NCBI RefSeq assembly: GCF_000966265.1
Contig: NZ_LANF01000019.1
Location: 310,001 to 374,000 of the forward strand
Reading direction: 5' to 3'
Origin: Palaeococcus ferrophilus DSM 13482
GTDB lineage: Archaea > Methanobacteriota_B > Thermococci > Thermococcales > Thermococcaceae
Length of the DNA stretch: 64,000 bases
Under the pieces are notes generated by a model, which worked only from the letters and a program-made list of their open reading frames with translations, made no database searches and had not been told where the DNA came from. Positions 8,215 through 17,695 of the stretch are shown piece after piece (within the stretch, counting starts at the first letter, position 1; every line of letters begins with the position of its first letter). The position numbers and the translations under genes are program-made.

Positions 8215-9831
8215 ATGGCGAAACGTCCAATAGTTCTGTTCCTCGTAATCATCATTGTCATCGGGGGTGGGTGCGTATCCTCCCCAGTATCCCAACCCTC
8301 CAACGCCACCCATGAGAGTTTGCACCTCGTGAGAATAGGGTTGTCTGACAACGTATACGTTTCAGTGGACCCGAGGGTGGAGCTTGTGGAGGTAATATAC
8401 CGCATCTCCAGCTCGGAGTGGTACCAAAAGCAGGTGGCACCGGAGAAGGTGGGTGTATCGCCCGAAAACTATGAGTATCTAAGGGATATAGACGAGTACT
8501 TTGGAAAGTACAGGGAGTTGAGAGCGGTTAAGATAGCGAGGGAGCTATCCAAAAAAGGTTTGACCTACGACGCGGTTCCAAGGTTCGCCGTTCATCTCAA
8601 TCCAGACACCTTTAAACTCGAGAGGAACTGGAGTGACATGCTCAGGGACAGGCCGTGGCTGGATGAAAAAGAGTTAAACGAATTCGTGGAGGCGGTAGAA
8701 GAGTTTGCAGAGGAGACCGACTTCTGGAGGTTCTACAATGAGCATGTGGAGCTCTACAACGCCACCATCAACGAGTTCGTAAGGGAGAACCCTGATCTCG
8801 CTGGAATTCCCAAGTTCGAGGAGGAGTTCTTTGGCGAGAAGGCGGCCTCATGGGATATAATCCTCCAGATGGGACTTGTGCACCACAGCTTCGGCGGTTG
8901 GGTTGAAGGGAAAGAAGGAAAGGAGATTTACAGCTTTCTCGGGATATGCCGTTTTAAGGGGAACCTTCCGGAGTTTTGTGGTGCATCCGTCCACGAGTTC
9001 GCCCACAGCTTCGTGAATCCTGCAGTTGATAGAAACTACGAGCTCTTTGAGCCTTACGAGGCTCTGTTCACCCCGGTCAGAGAGAAAATGTCGGACATGG
9101 CATATAAGAACTTCAAGACAATGCTGCACGAGACGCTCGTCAGGGCGTTTGAGGCTTATTACCTAAGGGAAACCAGAGGGGAAGCGGCCGCGAGAGAGAG
9201 TCTCCTCGCCGATAAAGCGAGGGGCTTCTATTTCATTGAGGAGGTCTACAACGCGTACGTGAACGAGTACGTTCCCAACAGAGATAGGTACAGAACTTTC
9301 GATGACTTCATGCCGAGGCTCGCCGAGATCATAGGGAATGTGTACAAAAAGACCAACGGTGGGAAAAACGTTGAACTGCCCGAATGGCCAACCGTAAATG
9401 ATTTTGCGGAGAGGCTCTCCGAAAAAGGCGGCCTCGTGGTTTATCATGGGGGTACCACTACGCGTTACCTCGCGGAATGGATAGGGAATAAGTTCGGGTT
9501 GAGCGTGAAGCGGGAGGATGAAATTGAGGGTGACGACCTCAAAAACAACCTCGTCCTCATTCTCCTCCCGGACAGTGAACTCCTGAAGGAGCTTGAGGGG
9601 CGCATGCTAATAAGGGCGAACGGAACTTCCGTTTACAGCAATGTAACTGGAAAGACCTACACGGGGAGCATCAGGGCCTTTGAGGTCATCAAAAACCCGT
9701 GGGATGAGGACGGGCTGATACTCCTCGTGGTTGGCACGGAGGATGGAGCAATGAGGAGCATTCACGCCTACAATAATATGCACTACAGCATAAGGGACGC
9801 CGGGACTGATGAGCTCCTCGAGGGCTGGTGA
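8215..9831 (+). CDS. DUF4932 lipoprotein with HExxH motif
   Basis: A 538-residue exported protein. The signal peptide ends in a lipobox-like IGGGC with the cysteine at residue 20, so the mature protein is probably lipid-anchored on the outer face of the membrane. A zinc-protease-like HEFAH is at residues 260-264 (context ASVHEFAHSFVNP), with later E-rich helices that could provide the third ligand (LHETLVRAFEAYY). I place it in DUF4932 on overall character, not on a search. ATG 8215 has GGTGGTG five bases upstream; the open frame extends to 7918 without signal-peptide logic. Proteolytic activity is inferred, not shown. Confidence 0.75.
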   Translation: MAKRPIVLFLVIIIVIGGGCVSSPVSQPSNATHESLHLVRIGLSDNVYVSVDPRVELVEVIYRISSSEWYQKQVAPEKVGVSPENYEYLRDIDEYFGKYRELRAVKIARELSKKGLTYDAVPRFAVHLNPDTFKLERNWSDMLRDRPWLDEKELNEFVEAVEEFAEETDFWRFYNEHVELYNATINEFVRENPDLAGIPKFEEEFFGEKAASWDIILQMGLVHHSFGGWVEGKEGKEIYSFLGICRFKGNLPEFCGASVHEFAHSFVNPAVDRNYELFEPYEALFTPVREKMSDMAYKNFKTMLHETLVRAFEAYYLRETRGEAAARESLLADKARGFYFIEEVYNAYVNEYVPNRDRYRTFDDFMPRLAEIIGNVYKKTNGGKNVELPEWPTVNDFAERLSEKGGLVVYHGGTTTRYLAEWIGNKFGLSVKREDEIEGDDLKNNLVLILLPDSELLKELEGRMLIRANGTSVYSNVTGKTYTGSIRAFEVIKNPWDEDGLILLVVGTEDGAMRSIHAYNNMHYSIRDAGTDELLEGW

Positions 9832-9833
9832 CT

Positions 9834-10985
9834 CTATTCCTCCCCCTTGAAGAAGGCCCAGAATGTCGCCATGGAGAGCCCGTAGAGGGATCCCGTGAGG
9901 AGGAAGGGGATTACGAGGGAGCGGTCAAAGATAAGGCCGCCCAGGTACTGGCCCATTCCAAAGGTGAGCGTCCACGCGAGGTTTCTGAGAGCTAAAGCGG
10001 TTGGTCTTTCGTCAACGGAGAAGAAGCGCATCATGAATGCGTCCCATATGGGGTTAACGATGTTCATCAGAATCGTTCTGACCGTATAGACGATGGCAGC
10101 CAGGGGGAAGGTGGGGATGAAGGGCATGCCCGCTATAAGGGCACTTGCACTCCCGTTGAAGCCCACTATCGTCCTGACGCTCCCGAACCTGTCCGCTATC
10201 ATGGGAAGGAGGAATGTGAGGAATCCCATTATGAACTGTTGAAAGGCAAAGAGGCCTCCTATGCTCTCGAGACTCGTCCCGAAGCGCGCATTGAACCACA
10301 ATCCCATGTATGGAATCGTTATCCCGGCTCCAAGCCCTATGAGAGCACTCGGAAGGGAGAACTTGAGGAGCTTAACGGCCATCTCGCGCTCGAAGTGCAC
10401 CCTCTTCGCCTCCCGCTTGAGCACGGGCGAGACGAGGGCTATCGCCATTAACTGGATGAGTATGAATAGAGCCGCCACCTCAAGCGTGCCGCGGTAATCG
10501 AGAGTCTTCGGCAAAAATCCACCGAGGAGCATTCCTGCACCGGCTCCAATCGTCCCGAGGGCGGAGTTTAGGGAAAAGAGGTAGTGGCGGTTCCTCTCAC
10601 TAGCCTCCTCACTGAGGAGGGACATCAAGGCCGGCCCCTCTAGGGCCATGCCCACGCCGAGCAGAACCGAGGCGATGGCTAAAAACATGAACTCCGGGAA
10701 GAGTATCTGGAGGAGCCTTCCCGCGAGGAAGAAGGCGAGCGCAGTCATTATGGTTCGTCTGTAGCCGATTTTAACGCTTAAGGGCCCCGCTATAAGGAGC
10801 AGGGCCGCCTGTGAAATGGTTGAGAGTGAGAAGAGGAGCCCCATCTGAGAGTAGCTCATTCCAAGGGAGCGATAGTAGAAGGGGAGCACAAACCACGCTA
10901 TGTTACCCCCTAACCAGCCGAAGAATGAATAAACCACCACCAGATAAGCGTCCCTGCTGAAGCCGAGGTAGTTCCTGAGTCCCAT
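9834..10985 (-). CDS. MFS transporter (tandem paralogue 1)
   Basis: A 383-residue, 12-helix major facilitator protein with the loop 2-3 motif GYRRT and the mid-protein segment LPSALIGLGAGITIPYM shared with the next gene. Substrate unknown. A TATA box TTTATAAAC at 11006-11015 places the transcript start near 10987, so ATG 10985 gives a leaderless mRNA; an earlier ATG at 11003 would precede the transcript. It stops 2 bases from the end of the convergent DUF4932 gene. The two MFS genes are tandem duplicates that keep separate promoters. Confidence 0.85.
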   Translation of the reverse strand: MGLRNYLGFSRDAYLVVVYSFFGWLGGNIAWFVLPFYYRSLGMSYSQMGLLFSLSTISQAALLLIAGPLSVKIGYRRTIMTALAFFLAGRLLQILFPEFMFLAIASVLLGVGMALEGPALMSLLSEEASERNRHYLFSLNSALGTIGAGAGMLLGGFLPKTLDYRGTLEVAALFILIQLMAIALVSPVLKREAKRVHFEREMAVKLLKFSLPSALIGLGAGITIPYMGLWFNARFGTSLESIGGLFAFQQFIMGFLTFLLPMIADRFGSVRTIVGFNGSASALIAGMPFIPTFPLAAIVYTVRTILMNIVNPIWDAFMMRFFSVDERPTALALRNLAWTLTFGMGQYLGGLIFDRSLVIPFLLTGSLYGLSMATFWAFFKGEE

Positions 10986-11005
10986 GGTCGGGCCTCTGGA
11001 CATCC

Positions 11006-11030
11006 GTTTATAAACCTATCGAAGCGCTTA
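11006..11030 (-). promoter_or_regulatory. Promoter of MFS paralogue 1
   Basis: On the minus strand this reads CGCTTCGATA followed by GGTTTATAAAC, with the TATA box about 25 nt before ATG 10985. The CGCTTCGATA block and TATA spacing are repeated in the promoter of the second MFS gene at 12221-12241, suggesting either a shared regulator or a duplicated promoter. Confidence 0.6.
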
Positions 11031-12200
11031 GACACGATTGTGCTTTGAGAAGAAGCCGTAGAATATCAGCGTCGCGAGCACGTAGAGGCCAGCGGTCGTG
11101 TAGAAGGGGTAGCTGAGGGAGATTGAAAAGAGGAAGCCCCCAATGTAGTTGCCGAGACCGCGCATGAAGGTCGAAAAGGCCCTTCTTATGCCAGCGGCGG
11201 TGGCCTTTTCCTCCGTGGTGAAGAAGCCCATCATGAAGGAGTCGTTTATGGGCCACACTATGTTCATCAGGATGGAGCGGACTATGTAGAGGGCGGCGGC
11301 AATGAGAAAGAACCCGATGGAGGGGAACGTGGCGAAGAGAATAGCGGCTGTTAGCTGGAAAGATGCTATAACGTTGACCGAACCGATCTTCTCGACGAGC
11401 TTGGGGAGGATGAACGACCCAAGGCCCATCACGAGCTGCTGGAAGAAGAACACCCCGCTTATCGCCGCGAGCGTGGTTCCAAAACGTATGTTAAAGTAGA
11501 GGCTCATGTAGGGAATCGTTATCCCTGCCCCGAGGCCGATGAGGGCGCTCGGAAGTGAGAACTTGAGTATCTTGACCACAAGCTCCCTCCTCCAGTTGAT
11601 GCGGGGGTTCTTAACCGGAACATCGCGTATTATTGCCAGCGCGGGTATCACGAGGGCGAACTGAAGGAGTGCCATCGAGACGACCAAGCGGTAGGCTATA
11701 CCCTCCGTTATGCCAAAGGTTCTCATGAGGAAATCGGGGGAGGAGCCGGCAACGAGGACGCCGAGGGCGTTGAATATCGTGCCGAGTCCGAAGCTTATTG
11801 AGAAGGCATGGTGCCTCAACCTATCCCCCACCTCCTCGCTGAGCAGTGCCGAGAAGTTGGGCTGCCTTATGCCCATGTTCGCCCCAACGAGGAAGAAACC
11901 GAGGAGGAGGACGTACCTGTTTATCGCCAGCACCTGGAGGATTCGCCCCATCAGGCCCAGCAGAGCCCCGAGTATGAGCGTTCTCCTATAGCCGAACTTG
12001 AGGGAGAGTTTTCCAGCGATGAGGAAGAACAGCCCTCCCACGAAGGTCTGGGTGGAGAAGAAAAGCCCCATCTCGTCCATTCCGTAGCCCAGGGCCCGGA
12101 GATAGAAGGGCATTATGAAGACGGAGAACTGGAGGAATAACTGGCCTATTGCATTGGCCCCTATGAGTATCTTAGCGTCCCTTCCGTACTGGCCCAGCAT
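11028..12200 (-). CDS. MFS transporter (tandem paralogue 2)
   Basis: A 390-residue, 12-helix major facilitator transporter, clearly paralogous to the downstream gene: same length, GYRRT after helix 2, LPSALIGLGAGITIPYM in the middle, FGTTL...FQQ in the second half and the VRSILMNIV..FMM motif before helix 10. Substrate unknown. ATG 12200 is about 25 nt from a TATA box at 12221-12229, so the transcript is probably leaderless. Its stop lies about 40 bases before the start of paralogue 1, and the two are likely transcribed separately. Confidence 0.85.
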   Translation of the reverse strand: MLGQYGRDAKILIGANAIGQLFLQFSVFIMPFYLRALGYGMDEMGLFFSTQTFVGGLFFLIAGKLSLKFGYRRTLILGALLGLMGRILQVLAINRYVLLLGFFLVGANMGIRQPNFSALLSEEVGDRLRHHAFSISFGLGTIFNALGVLVAGSSPDFLMRTFGITEGIAYRLVVSMALLQFALVIPALAIIRDVPVKNPRINWRRELVVKILKFSLPSALIGLGAGITIPYMSLYFNIRFGTTLAAISGVFFFQQLVMGLGSFILPKLVEKIGSVNVIASFQLTAAILFATFPSIGFFLIAAALYIVRSILMNIVWPINDSFMMGFFTTEEKATAAGIRRAFSTFMRGLGNYIGGFLFSISLSYPFYTTAGLYVLATLIFYGFFSKHNRV

Positions 12201-12220
12201 GTTTGAACGTATATCGGTGC

Positions 12221-12241
12221 GTTTATAAAATTATCGAAGCG
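12221..12241 (-). promoter_or_regulatory. Promoter of MFS paralogue 2
   Basis: On the minus strand, CGCTTCGATAATTTTATAAA (start of the element) matches the paralogue 1 promoter in the CGCTTCGATA block and in TATA position. ATG 12200 follows at leaderless spacing. The intergenic region behind it (12242-12421) contains a T-rich stretch suitable as terminator of the S-layer-like gene and no other recognisable feature. Confidence 0.6.
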
Positions 12242-12421
12242 TGCGCCCCTGCATATCATCTCCGAAAAACTTATTAGTGAGAAAAAGAAGCATTACGTCG
12301 TGTTTAAATCGGCTGGATAATCGTTCTGCAGTGAAATAAGACAAGTGAAAATAAGAGTCCCTTTCACTTTTTGTCCATCAACCTTTTCAAAAATAGGGAA
12401 AAGGGGCGCTCGGTTTTGGGC

Positions 12422-13903
12422 TCATGCGTTCTGCATGAACTCCTCAACGGCCTGCGCCGTCTCCGGATAGCCCCTTCCGGCGAGGATTATGACCTTGTAC
12501 GTCGGGTTGTCGGGGTTGTCGAGTATCTTGACCACGTAGCCCTCGCTCAGGACCTCGTTCTTTATCCCGTCTATGGTTGACTTGCCATAGACCTGCTCGA
12601 GGAGCGACCAGGCCTTGTTGCTCACCCATCCGCCAATTATTATGACGTTCTTGTTGCTTGGAAGGGAGGTCAGCTCCTCATCGCTCATGATGAGCTTGTG
12701 GACGTCGTCTATAACGTTGGCGTTGATGGTCTGCACCTGCACCTGGGTCTGCACCTTCTGGGTCTGGGCCCACTTGAAGGAGTAGTCCACGACGTTTCCA
12801 TCATCGTCCTTTTCAATCTCCACGTAGAGGCGGAGGTTTCCGAAGGGAAGGGTTATCCACTGGTTGTTGACGAGCTCAACGCTCGGGAACCCGTTGTCGG
12901 GGTCAACGTGGAGGTAGAGCGTGAAGAGGTTGTTTGCAGGGTCAATGTCCCACACCCACTGGCCGGTGTAGACGTCTCCATCGCTGTACTCCTTGAGCTT
13001 TTCGTAGTAGTCGTAGGAGTACTGCACCTGCTTAGTGCCGCCGATTCCCACGAAGAAGCCCGTTGGTGAGAACACGAATATCTTTTTGGCACCGGCCTCC
13101 TGAAGGGCCTGAACCCTCGCACTCGCGTCGTTAAGCTCCTCGGAGTCCTCGTTGTTGTTGGCGTCAATGTAGAAGACGTAGTACTTGTCCTTTGATAGTA
13201 TCCTGTTCTGGGTGTACCCGCTTGGGTATGTGACTTTCACGAAGGTGTTCTCCTGGTTGACGTCTATGTCCTGGAACGTTAGCTTCCATCCACCGACTTC
13301 GAGGGTCGCCCCGAGGGCGGCCGTATCGCTCTCCTCATCGTGGGAGTATATGTACATTTTGTCCTTGCCGTCAACCTGGGTTGAGACGGTTACAGTTTTT
13401 GAGTCCCCGAGGCTCAGGGGCGTACTGTTCTGGTTGAAGATTATCTCAACCGCCCTGTCCTCAAAGACGACCTTCTTCGTGGAGGTGTTGAGATAGACCT
13501 TTGAGAGGTTTGCCCTGACAGCGACCTTCTTCCCAATCGGGGGCGCCGTCGCGAAGCCGTCTATGCCAAGGCCCTCGGTGCTGAGGTCGGGCATGATTGA
13601 GCCTTCCACGTAGTGGAGGGCATTGTCGTCACCAAAGGGCAGGCTGTGGTACTCAACAAGCACATCCACCTTGTCGGTGTACGTTGAGGGTTTTATCCCC
13701 TGGAGGACGAGGAATGCACCGAGCTTTGCTCCGGCTATGGCGTCCTCGTTTATGTGGAGCGGGGTGTTGTTGACGACCTTGGTGGTCGGGAGCACTATCA
13801 CCGAGTTGGTGGAGTTCACTGAAAAGCTGTAGGCGCTTCCAAACCCCGCGTAGGCGAGGAACACAAACGCCACCACAAGCGTGGCAAAAATTTTCCTTCT
13901 CAT
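12422..13903 (-). CDS. S-layer-like surface protein
   Basis: A 493-residue exported protein: basic N-terminus, hydrophobic signal segment and cleavage near SAYS. The body is rich in Asn, Thr, Ser and Val with several NxS/T sequons, and the C-terminus has NVIIIGGWVSNKAWSLLEQ, then YKVIILAGRGYPETA, as I recall for the S-layer C-terminal domain of Thermococcales surface proteins. It probably assembles outside the cell, but it may be a paralogue rather than the main S-layer protein. ATG 13903 has CCGGTGA six bases upstream, and a TATA box (ATAAAAAC) near 13936-13945 drives it. Confidence 0.75.
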   Translation of the reverse strand: MRRKIFATLVVAFVFLAYAGFGSAYSFSVNSTNSVIVLPTTKVVNNTPLHINEDAIAGAKLGAFLVLQGIKPSTYTDKVDVLVEYHSLPFGDDNALHYVEGSIMPDLSTEGLGIDGFATAPPIGKKVAVRANLSKVYLNTSTKKVVFEDRAVEIIFNQNSTPLSLGDSKTVTVSTQVDGKDKMYIYSHDEESDTAALGATLEVGGWKLTFQDIDVNQENTFVKVTYPSGYTQNRILSKDKYYVFYIDANNNEDSEELNDASARVQALQEAGAKKIFVFSPTGFFVGIGGTKQVQYSYDYYEKLKEYSDGDVYTGQWVWDIDPANNLFTLYLHVDPDNGFPSVELVNNQWITLPFGNLRLYVEIEKDDDGNVVDYSFKWAQTQKVQTQVQVQTINANVIDDVHKLIMSDEELTSLPSNKNVIIIGGWVSNKAWSLLEQVYGKSTIDGIKNEVLSEGYVVKILDNPDNPTYKVIILAGRGYPETAQAVEEFMQNA

Positions 13904-13984
13904 AGCTTTCACCGGATACTTACTGGTGCTTGGAGTTTTTATACGTTTGCTTAATGGTTGTGAAAGTGAGGAACGTAAGGAGGC

Positions 13985-15316
13985 TTACCACCCCTGTATC
14001 TTCCTCAGGACGTCGTCCCCCACCTTCCCCTCCTCAACATCGGCTATGGCCCTCTCGAGCCGATCAAGCCCTTCATCGAGGACTTCTTCCTCTATCGTCA
14101 GGGGAGGCTCGATTCTGAGCACGTTGCCCTGCAGGAACGCGAGTATCAGGCCAAGTTCGTAAGCCCTCCACACGACCTTCTTGGCCTCATCATAGGCCCG
14201 CTCCTTGGTTTCCCTGTCCCTAACGAGGTCAACGCCGATCATAAGGCCCTTTCCGCGCACGTCCCCTATGAGCTCGTGCTCCTCCTTCATCCCCTTAAGC
14301 CTCTTTTTTGCGTGGTTTCCAAGCTTTTCTGCTCTCCTCAGGAGGTCCATTCCCTCTATCTCCTCGATGACCGCCAAAGCGGCCCTGCTTGCCACGGGGT
14401 TCCCGCTCATCGTGAAGGTATGGCCTAGGGGCGGGAGGGAGTCCATAATCTCTGCCCTCCCCAGTATCGCGCTTATCGGCAAACCGCCACCTAGGGGCTT
14501 GGCCAGGGTTATTATGTCCGGGACAACCCCGAAGTGCTCGATGGCGAACCACTTCCCCGTCCTACCCATGCCGCTCTGCACCTCGTCCATGACGAGGAGA
14601 ATTCCATGCTCGTCGAGAATTCTCTTAACGCGCCTGAAATAGTTCTCCGGTGGAACCACCATCCCCGCGTCTCCCTGAATCGGCTCCGCGAAGAGGGCAG
14701 CGGTGCCCTCCGCGTAGACCTCCCCCTCGAACTTGGCCTTGATGAAGTCCACGCACTCCATTTTGCAGCTTCCCGGCTCCTTCCCAAAGGGACAGCGGTA
14801 GCAGTTGGGGTAGGGGATGTAGTGAATCCCGCTGAGCTCCCCCACTATGGAGCGAACCTCGAAATCGAGGCCCGTCACGCTCATGGCACCGTAGGTGGCC
14901 CCGTAGTAGCTTCTCAGGTAGCTCAAAACCGCCCTCCGCCTCGTGTATGCCCTCGCGAGCTTCAGCGCCCCATCGTTCGCATCGCTCCCGCTGAGGCCAA
15001 GGAGGACTTTGGTGTCCTCTATGGGTGAAATCTCGGAGAGCTTCTCCGCTAGAAGGAGCGGCTCCACGGGGAAACCGTAGATGAACGTGAAGTGGATCAG
15101 CTTATCCGCCCCTTCTTTTATCGCCTTCACCACGCGGGGGTTGTTGTGCCCCACGTTCTGAACGGCGGCATCGGCAAGGAAGTCTATGTACTCCCTCCCT
15201 TCAATGTCCCACACGCGGGCGTTCTCCGCCCTCACGCCGACTATGGGAGCGTAGCTTACGCGGGCTGCCCTTGGGAAAACCCGGGAGTATCGCTCCACAA
15301 CCTCTTCCTTACGCAC
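13985..15316 (-). CDS. Class III PLP enzyme (aminotransferase or amino-acid racemase)
   Basis: A 443-residue fold-type I PLP enzyme of the GABA/ornithine aminotransferase family. K273 ([11 protein letters not shown]) is the Schiff-base lysine and D244 (MDEVQSG) the pyridine-nitrogen ligand. Four cysteines C172/C175/C184/C188 form CxxC-x8-CxxxC, probably a structural site, a feature I associate with the archaeal amino-acid racemases of this family in Thermococcales. Racemase (broad-substrate or Ala/Ser) versus aminotransferase cannot be settled here. GTG 15316 is preceded by GGTGATAAC. The divergent Lrp gene makes amino-acid-responsive control likely. Confidence 0.85.
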   Translation of the reverse strand: MRKEEVVERYSRVFPRAARVSYAPIVGVRAENARVWDIEGREYIDFLADAAVQNVGHNNPRVVKAIKEGADKLIHFTFIYGFPVEPLLLAEKLSEISPIEDTKVLLGLSGSDANDGALKLARAYTRRRAVLSYLRSYYGATYGAMSVTGLDFEVRSIVGELSGIHYIPYPNCYRCPFGKEPGSCKMECVDFIKAKFEGEVYAEGTAALFAEPIQGDAGMVVPPENYFRRVKRILDEHGILLVMDEVQSGMGRTGKWFAIEHFGVVPDIITLAKPLGGGLPISAILGRAEIMDSLPPLGHTFTMSGNPVASRAALAVIEEIEGMDLLRRAEKLGNHAKKRLKGMKEEHELIGDVRGKGLMIGVDLVRDRETKERAYDEAKKVVWRAYELGLILAFLQGNVLRIEPPLTIEEEVLDEGLDRLERAIADVEEGKVGDDVLRKIQGW

Positions 15317-15441
15317 GTTATCACCTGAATGCTATACGCGTTTGAAACTAATAGAATTTTCGCCTCGATTTTGCGAATTCAGCAATATAATACCGAAAAA
15401 ATTTAAAATTTCGTATAAGACTATTTAAGTTGGTGGTGAAG
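15317..15441 (+). promoter_or_regulatory. Divergent control region, racemase/Lrp
   Basis: A 125-bp AT-rich region between divergent genes. The Lrp-side TATA is near 15421-15428 (CTATTTAAG), close to its ribosome site GGTGGTG. Candidate dyads include GAATTC at 15376-15381 and the AAATTTAAAATTTCG stretch. Lrp-family proteins commonly bind such regions upstream of their own gene; the operator itself cannot be defined from one sequence. Confidence 0.4.
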
Positions 15442-15891
15442 ATGAGACTGGATGATCTGGACAGGGATATCCTCCGCCTCCTGCAGGAGGACGGGAGAAT
15501 GAGCTACACGGAGCTGGCGAGGCGCCTGAAGGTTCCTGAATCGACGGTGAGGCTGAGGGTGAAGAGACTCGTGGAGAAGGGGGTTATAAGGAAGTTCGCG
15601 GCGCTCATAAACCCTTTCAAGGCCGGCTACGGGATTATAGCCTTCATCGCGGTGGACATAGAGCCCGGGAAGGTCAAGTCCGCGGTCGAAGAGCTCTCCC
15701 GCCTCGGGGAGGTTGACGTTCTGGGTATAGCCACGGGTGCCCACGACGTCCTCATGCAGGTAACCGTGAGAGACCTCCAGGAGCTTGAGAACTTCCTCCT
15801 TGAGAAGCTGGGCAGAATAGAGGGAATAAAGAGCACCGAAACCTCCATCCTCACAAGTGTGAAAAAATGGGGGTACGCGAGGGTGTTTTAG
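15442..15891 (+). CDS. Lrp/AsnC family transcriptional regulator
   Basis: A 149-residue regulator. N-terminal winged helix-turn-helix (residues about 4-52: LDDLDRDILRLLQEDGRMSY then RLKVPESTVRLRVKRL) and a C-terminal RAM/effector domain (VDVLGIATGAHDVLMQV), which binds amino acids in this family. ATG 15442 has GGTGGTG five bases before it. It is divergent from the class III PLP enzyme and overlaps the convergent racemase-family gene by 4 bases, so it probably controls one or both amino-acid enzymes next to it. Confidence 0.92.
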   Translation: MRLDDLDRDILRLLQEDGRMSYTELARRLKVPESTVRLRVKRLVEKGVIRKFAALINPFKAGYGIIAFIAVDIEPGKVKSAVEELSRLGEVDVLGIATGAHDVLMQVTVRDLQELENFLLEKLGRIEGIKSTETSILTSVKKWGYARVF

Positions 15892-16598
15892 TACTCAAAG
15901 AGGCTTCCGAGGCCCGGGATGACATCGTGTATGTCCAGCTCCCTGAGTGCGAGCCAGAGCGAGGCCTGGTTGCTCGTGATCACGGGAACTCCAAAGTCCT
16001 CCTCGAGGAGCTCGATTATCTCAAAAGTTCTGAAGTTGGTGCAGCTGATGAATATAGCGTCTGCCTCGTCCATGAAGGTGGCCTTGGCAAGGCGGTAGGC
16101 CTCGTAGGGCTCCAGCTTTCCGATTTGGGTGTTGTCCTCGATGCCGAGGCCCCTTATGTCGAGCACTTCGAACTCGTTGGCCTCAAGGAACTCCCTCTCC
16201 CTCTCGTTTATCTCGTCGGTGTAGGGCGTTATCACGAGAACCCTCTGCGCGTCAACAGCTCCCAGCGCCTCAAGAACGGCCGAGCTCGTGCTCACAACCG
16301 GAAGGTTTACTTCCCTCTCTATCTTTGCCTCCAGCTCCTTCTCAAAGTTCTTCCCGCCAATAAAAGAGCCGCTGGTGCAGCCGTAGAGTATTATGTCCAC
16401 GTTGGCATCCTTCAGAAGCTTGGCACCCTCGACGGCGAGGGCCTCCATCTTGAGGAGCTCCTCCTCCGTCACGTTCCTCAGCGGCATTCTGGACGTGTGA
16501 AGTGAAACACCCTCCGGGAGCGCCTCGTGGAGCTCCATCTCCATTGTTGTATTTGACGAGGGCACGAGAAGCCCTATCCTTCCCCTCCATCCGTACAT
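15888..16598 (-). CDS. Asp/Glu racemase superfamily protein (maleate isomerase-like)
   Basis: A 236-residue protein of the two-cysteine racemase/arylmalonate decarboxylase/maleate isomerase group. C74 (LYGCTSGSF) and C186 (ISCTNFRTF) are the paired catalytic cysteines, and LVPSSNTTMEMEL at the N-terminus resembles the maleate isomerase signature. Possible reactions are cis-trans isomerisation of maleate or racemisation of an acidic compound. Start ATG 16598 follows a GGTGAG-type site. It sits back to back with a nitroreductase gene and convergent with Lrp. Confidence 0.8.
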   Translation of the reverse strand: MYGWRGRIGLLVPSSNTTMEMELHEALPEGVSLHTSRMPLRNVTEEELLKMEALAVEGAKLLKDANVDIILYGCTSGSFIGGKNFEKELEAKIEREVNLPVVSTSSAVLEALGAVDAQRVLVITPYTDEINEREREFLEANEFEVLDIRGLGIEDNTQIGKLEPYEAYRLAKATFMDEADAIFISCTNFRTFEIIELLEEDFGVPVITSNQASLWLALRELDIHDVIPGLGSLFEY

Positions 16599-16693
16599 AT
16601 TCTCACCTACAAAGGCTCTGCAGGAGCCCTATTAAACCTTTGGTTCCGGAAACTTTGATAAGCTCCAACGCCCAGCTTTTTCCGGTGGTGCGT

Positions 16694-17302
16694 GTGGAAC
16701 TCAACGAGGCCATAAACCTGAGGACGTCGGTGAGGTACTTCATGGAGGAGCCTGTGAGTGACGGGGAGATAAGGGCCCTAATCGAGGCGGCCATAAGGGC
16801 GCCGACGGCGAGCGGCCTTGAGAACTGGCTCTTCGTGGTCTTTAAGAGCGACGAGGCGCGGGAGAAAATCTACGAGCTCATAGGCGAGGGGATGGAGGAG
16901 TACTACCGCGCCGTTAACCTGCCCGAGGAGAAGATAAAGAAGCTCAGGGGGCGGATTTTTGAGGGGGGCATGTTCAGGGCGCCCGCCTACATCGCGGTCT
17001 TCATCAACAGGGACGTTCGCTTCCTTAAGGGGAAGGAGTTTGACGATGTGGAGTTCCTCTGGAGCGCTGAGAGCGCCGCCCTGGCGATAGAGAACCTCAT
17101 GCTGAAGGCCGTGGAGCTCGGCCTCGGGACGGTGTACATCGGCGTCACGAACTTTAGGGGCATAGAGGAGAAAGTCAGGGAGCTGGCTGGGCTGGGGGAG
17201 GAGTGGGCCCTTGTTGGGGTCATCCCCGTCGGCAGGCCAAGGGGCGAGGTAAAACCCCGGAAGAGAAAGAAGTCTGTGGATGAGGTTCTCAGGTTTGTTT
17301 AG
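16694..17302 (+). CDS. Nitroreductase family flavoprotein
   Basis: A 202-residue FMN-dependent oxidoreductase of the NADH oxidase/nitroreductase family. The FMN-phosphate motif is INLRTSVRYF at the N-terminus, then APTASGLENW (flavin contact), AALAIENLMLKAVELGLGT (the dimer helix) and VGVIPVGRP near the end. The substrate is not predictable. GTG 16694 has GGTGG with five-base spacing at 16684-16688; the frame is open further upstream to 16502, but only by passing through the promoter region. Confidence 0.85.
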   Translation: MELNEAINLRTSVRYFMEEPVSDGEIRALIEAAIRAPTASGLENWLFVVFKSDEAREKIYELIGEGMEEYYRAVNLPEEKIKKLRGRIFEGGMFRAPAYIAVFINRDVRFLKGKEFDDVEFLWSAESAALAIENLMLKAVELGLGTVYIGVTNFRGIEEKVRELAGLGEEWALVGVIPVGRPRGEVKPRKRKKSVDEVLRFV

Positions 17303-17337
17303 CAAAGCTTTTATCTCCCTTCTCCCTACACCGACCC

Positions 17338-17667
17338 ATGATGGAGTTCGTCGTGCTCGCCGGAATCGTGGGTGGCTGGCTCGTGATGACGTCCACCCTC
17401 TTCCTAATGCTGGCTTTTGGACGTGATTGGGGGATCCTGGGCGTTTTTCTCCTTGTTGCAGTGATAGAGATTAACAAATGGCTCAAAAACAGATATCTGG
17501 GAAGCTTTAGAGGTGCAACGACAAGGGAGGAAGACCTGGCCCTTCACATGTTCGAGATGAACGAGCTGATAGCCATGTCCTCCTACGCAACCTCCCTCTT
17601 CCTCTACTACGTGATTCAGAAATACATCGAAATTACCGTGGTCTTCCCGGGCAGGCAAGGTTTTTAA
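17338..17667 (+). CDS. Small membrane protein, 109 aa
   Basis: Two closely packed hydrophobic helices at the N-terminus (VVLAGIVGGWLVMTSTLFLM, then GILGVFLLVAVIEI) and a third near residues 83-97 (YATSLFLYYVIQ), with a charged, soluble middle (TTREEDLALHMFEMNE). No family recognised. A TATA-like AGCTTTTATC near 17305 puts the transcript start close to ATG 17338, so it is probably leaderless. It ends 28 bases before the ThiI-like gene. Confidence 0.65.
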   Translation: MMEFVVLAGIVGGWLVMTSTLFLMLAFGRDWGILGVFLLVAVIEINKWLKNRYLGSFRGATTREEDLALHMFEMNELIAMSSYATSLFLYYVIQKYIEITVVFPGRQGF

Positions 17668-17695
17668 CGACCGGAGGATAGTCGGGGTGATGGCG

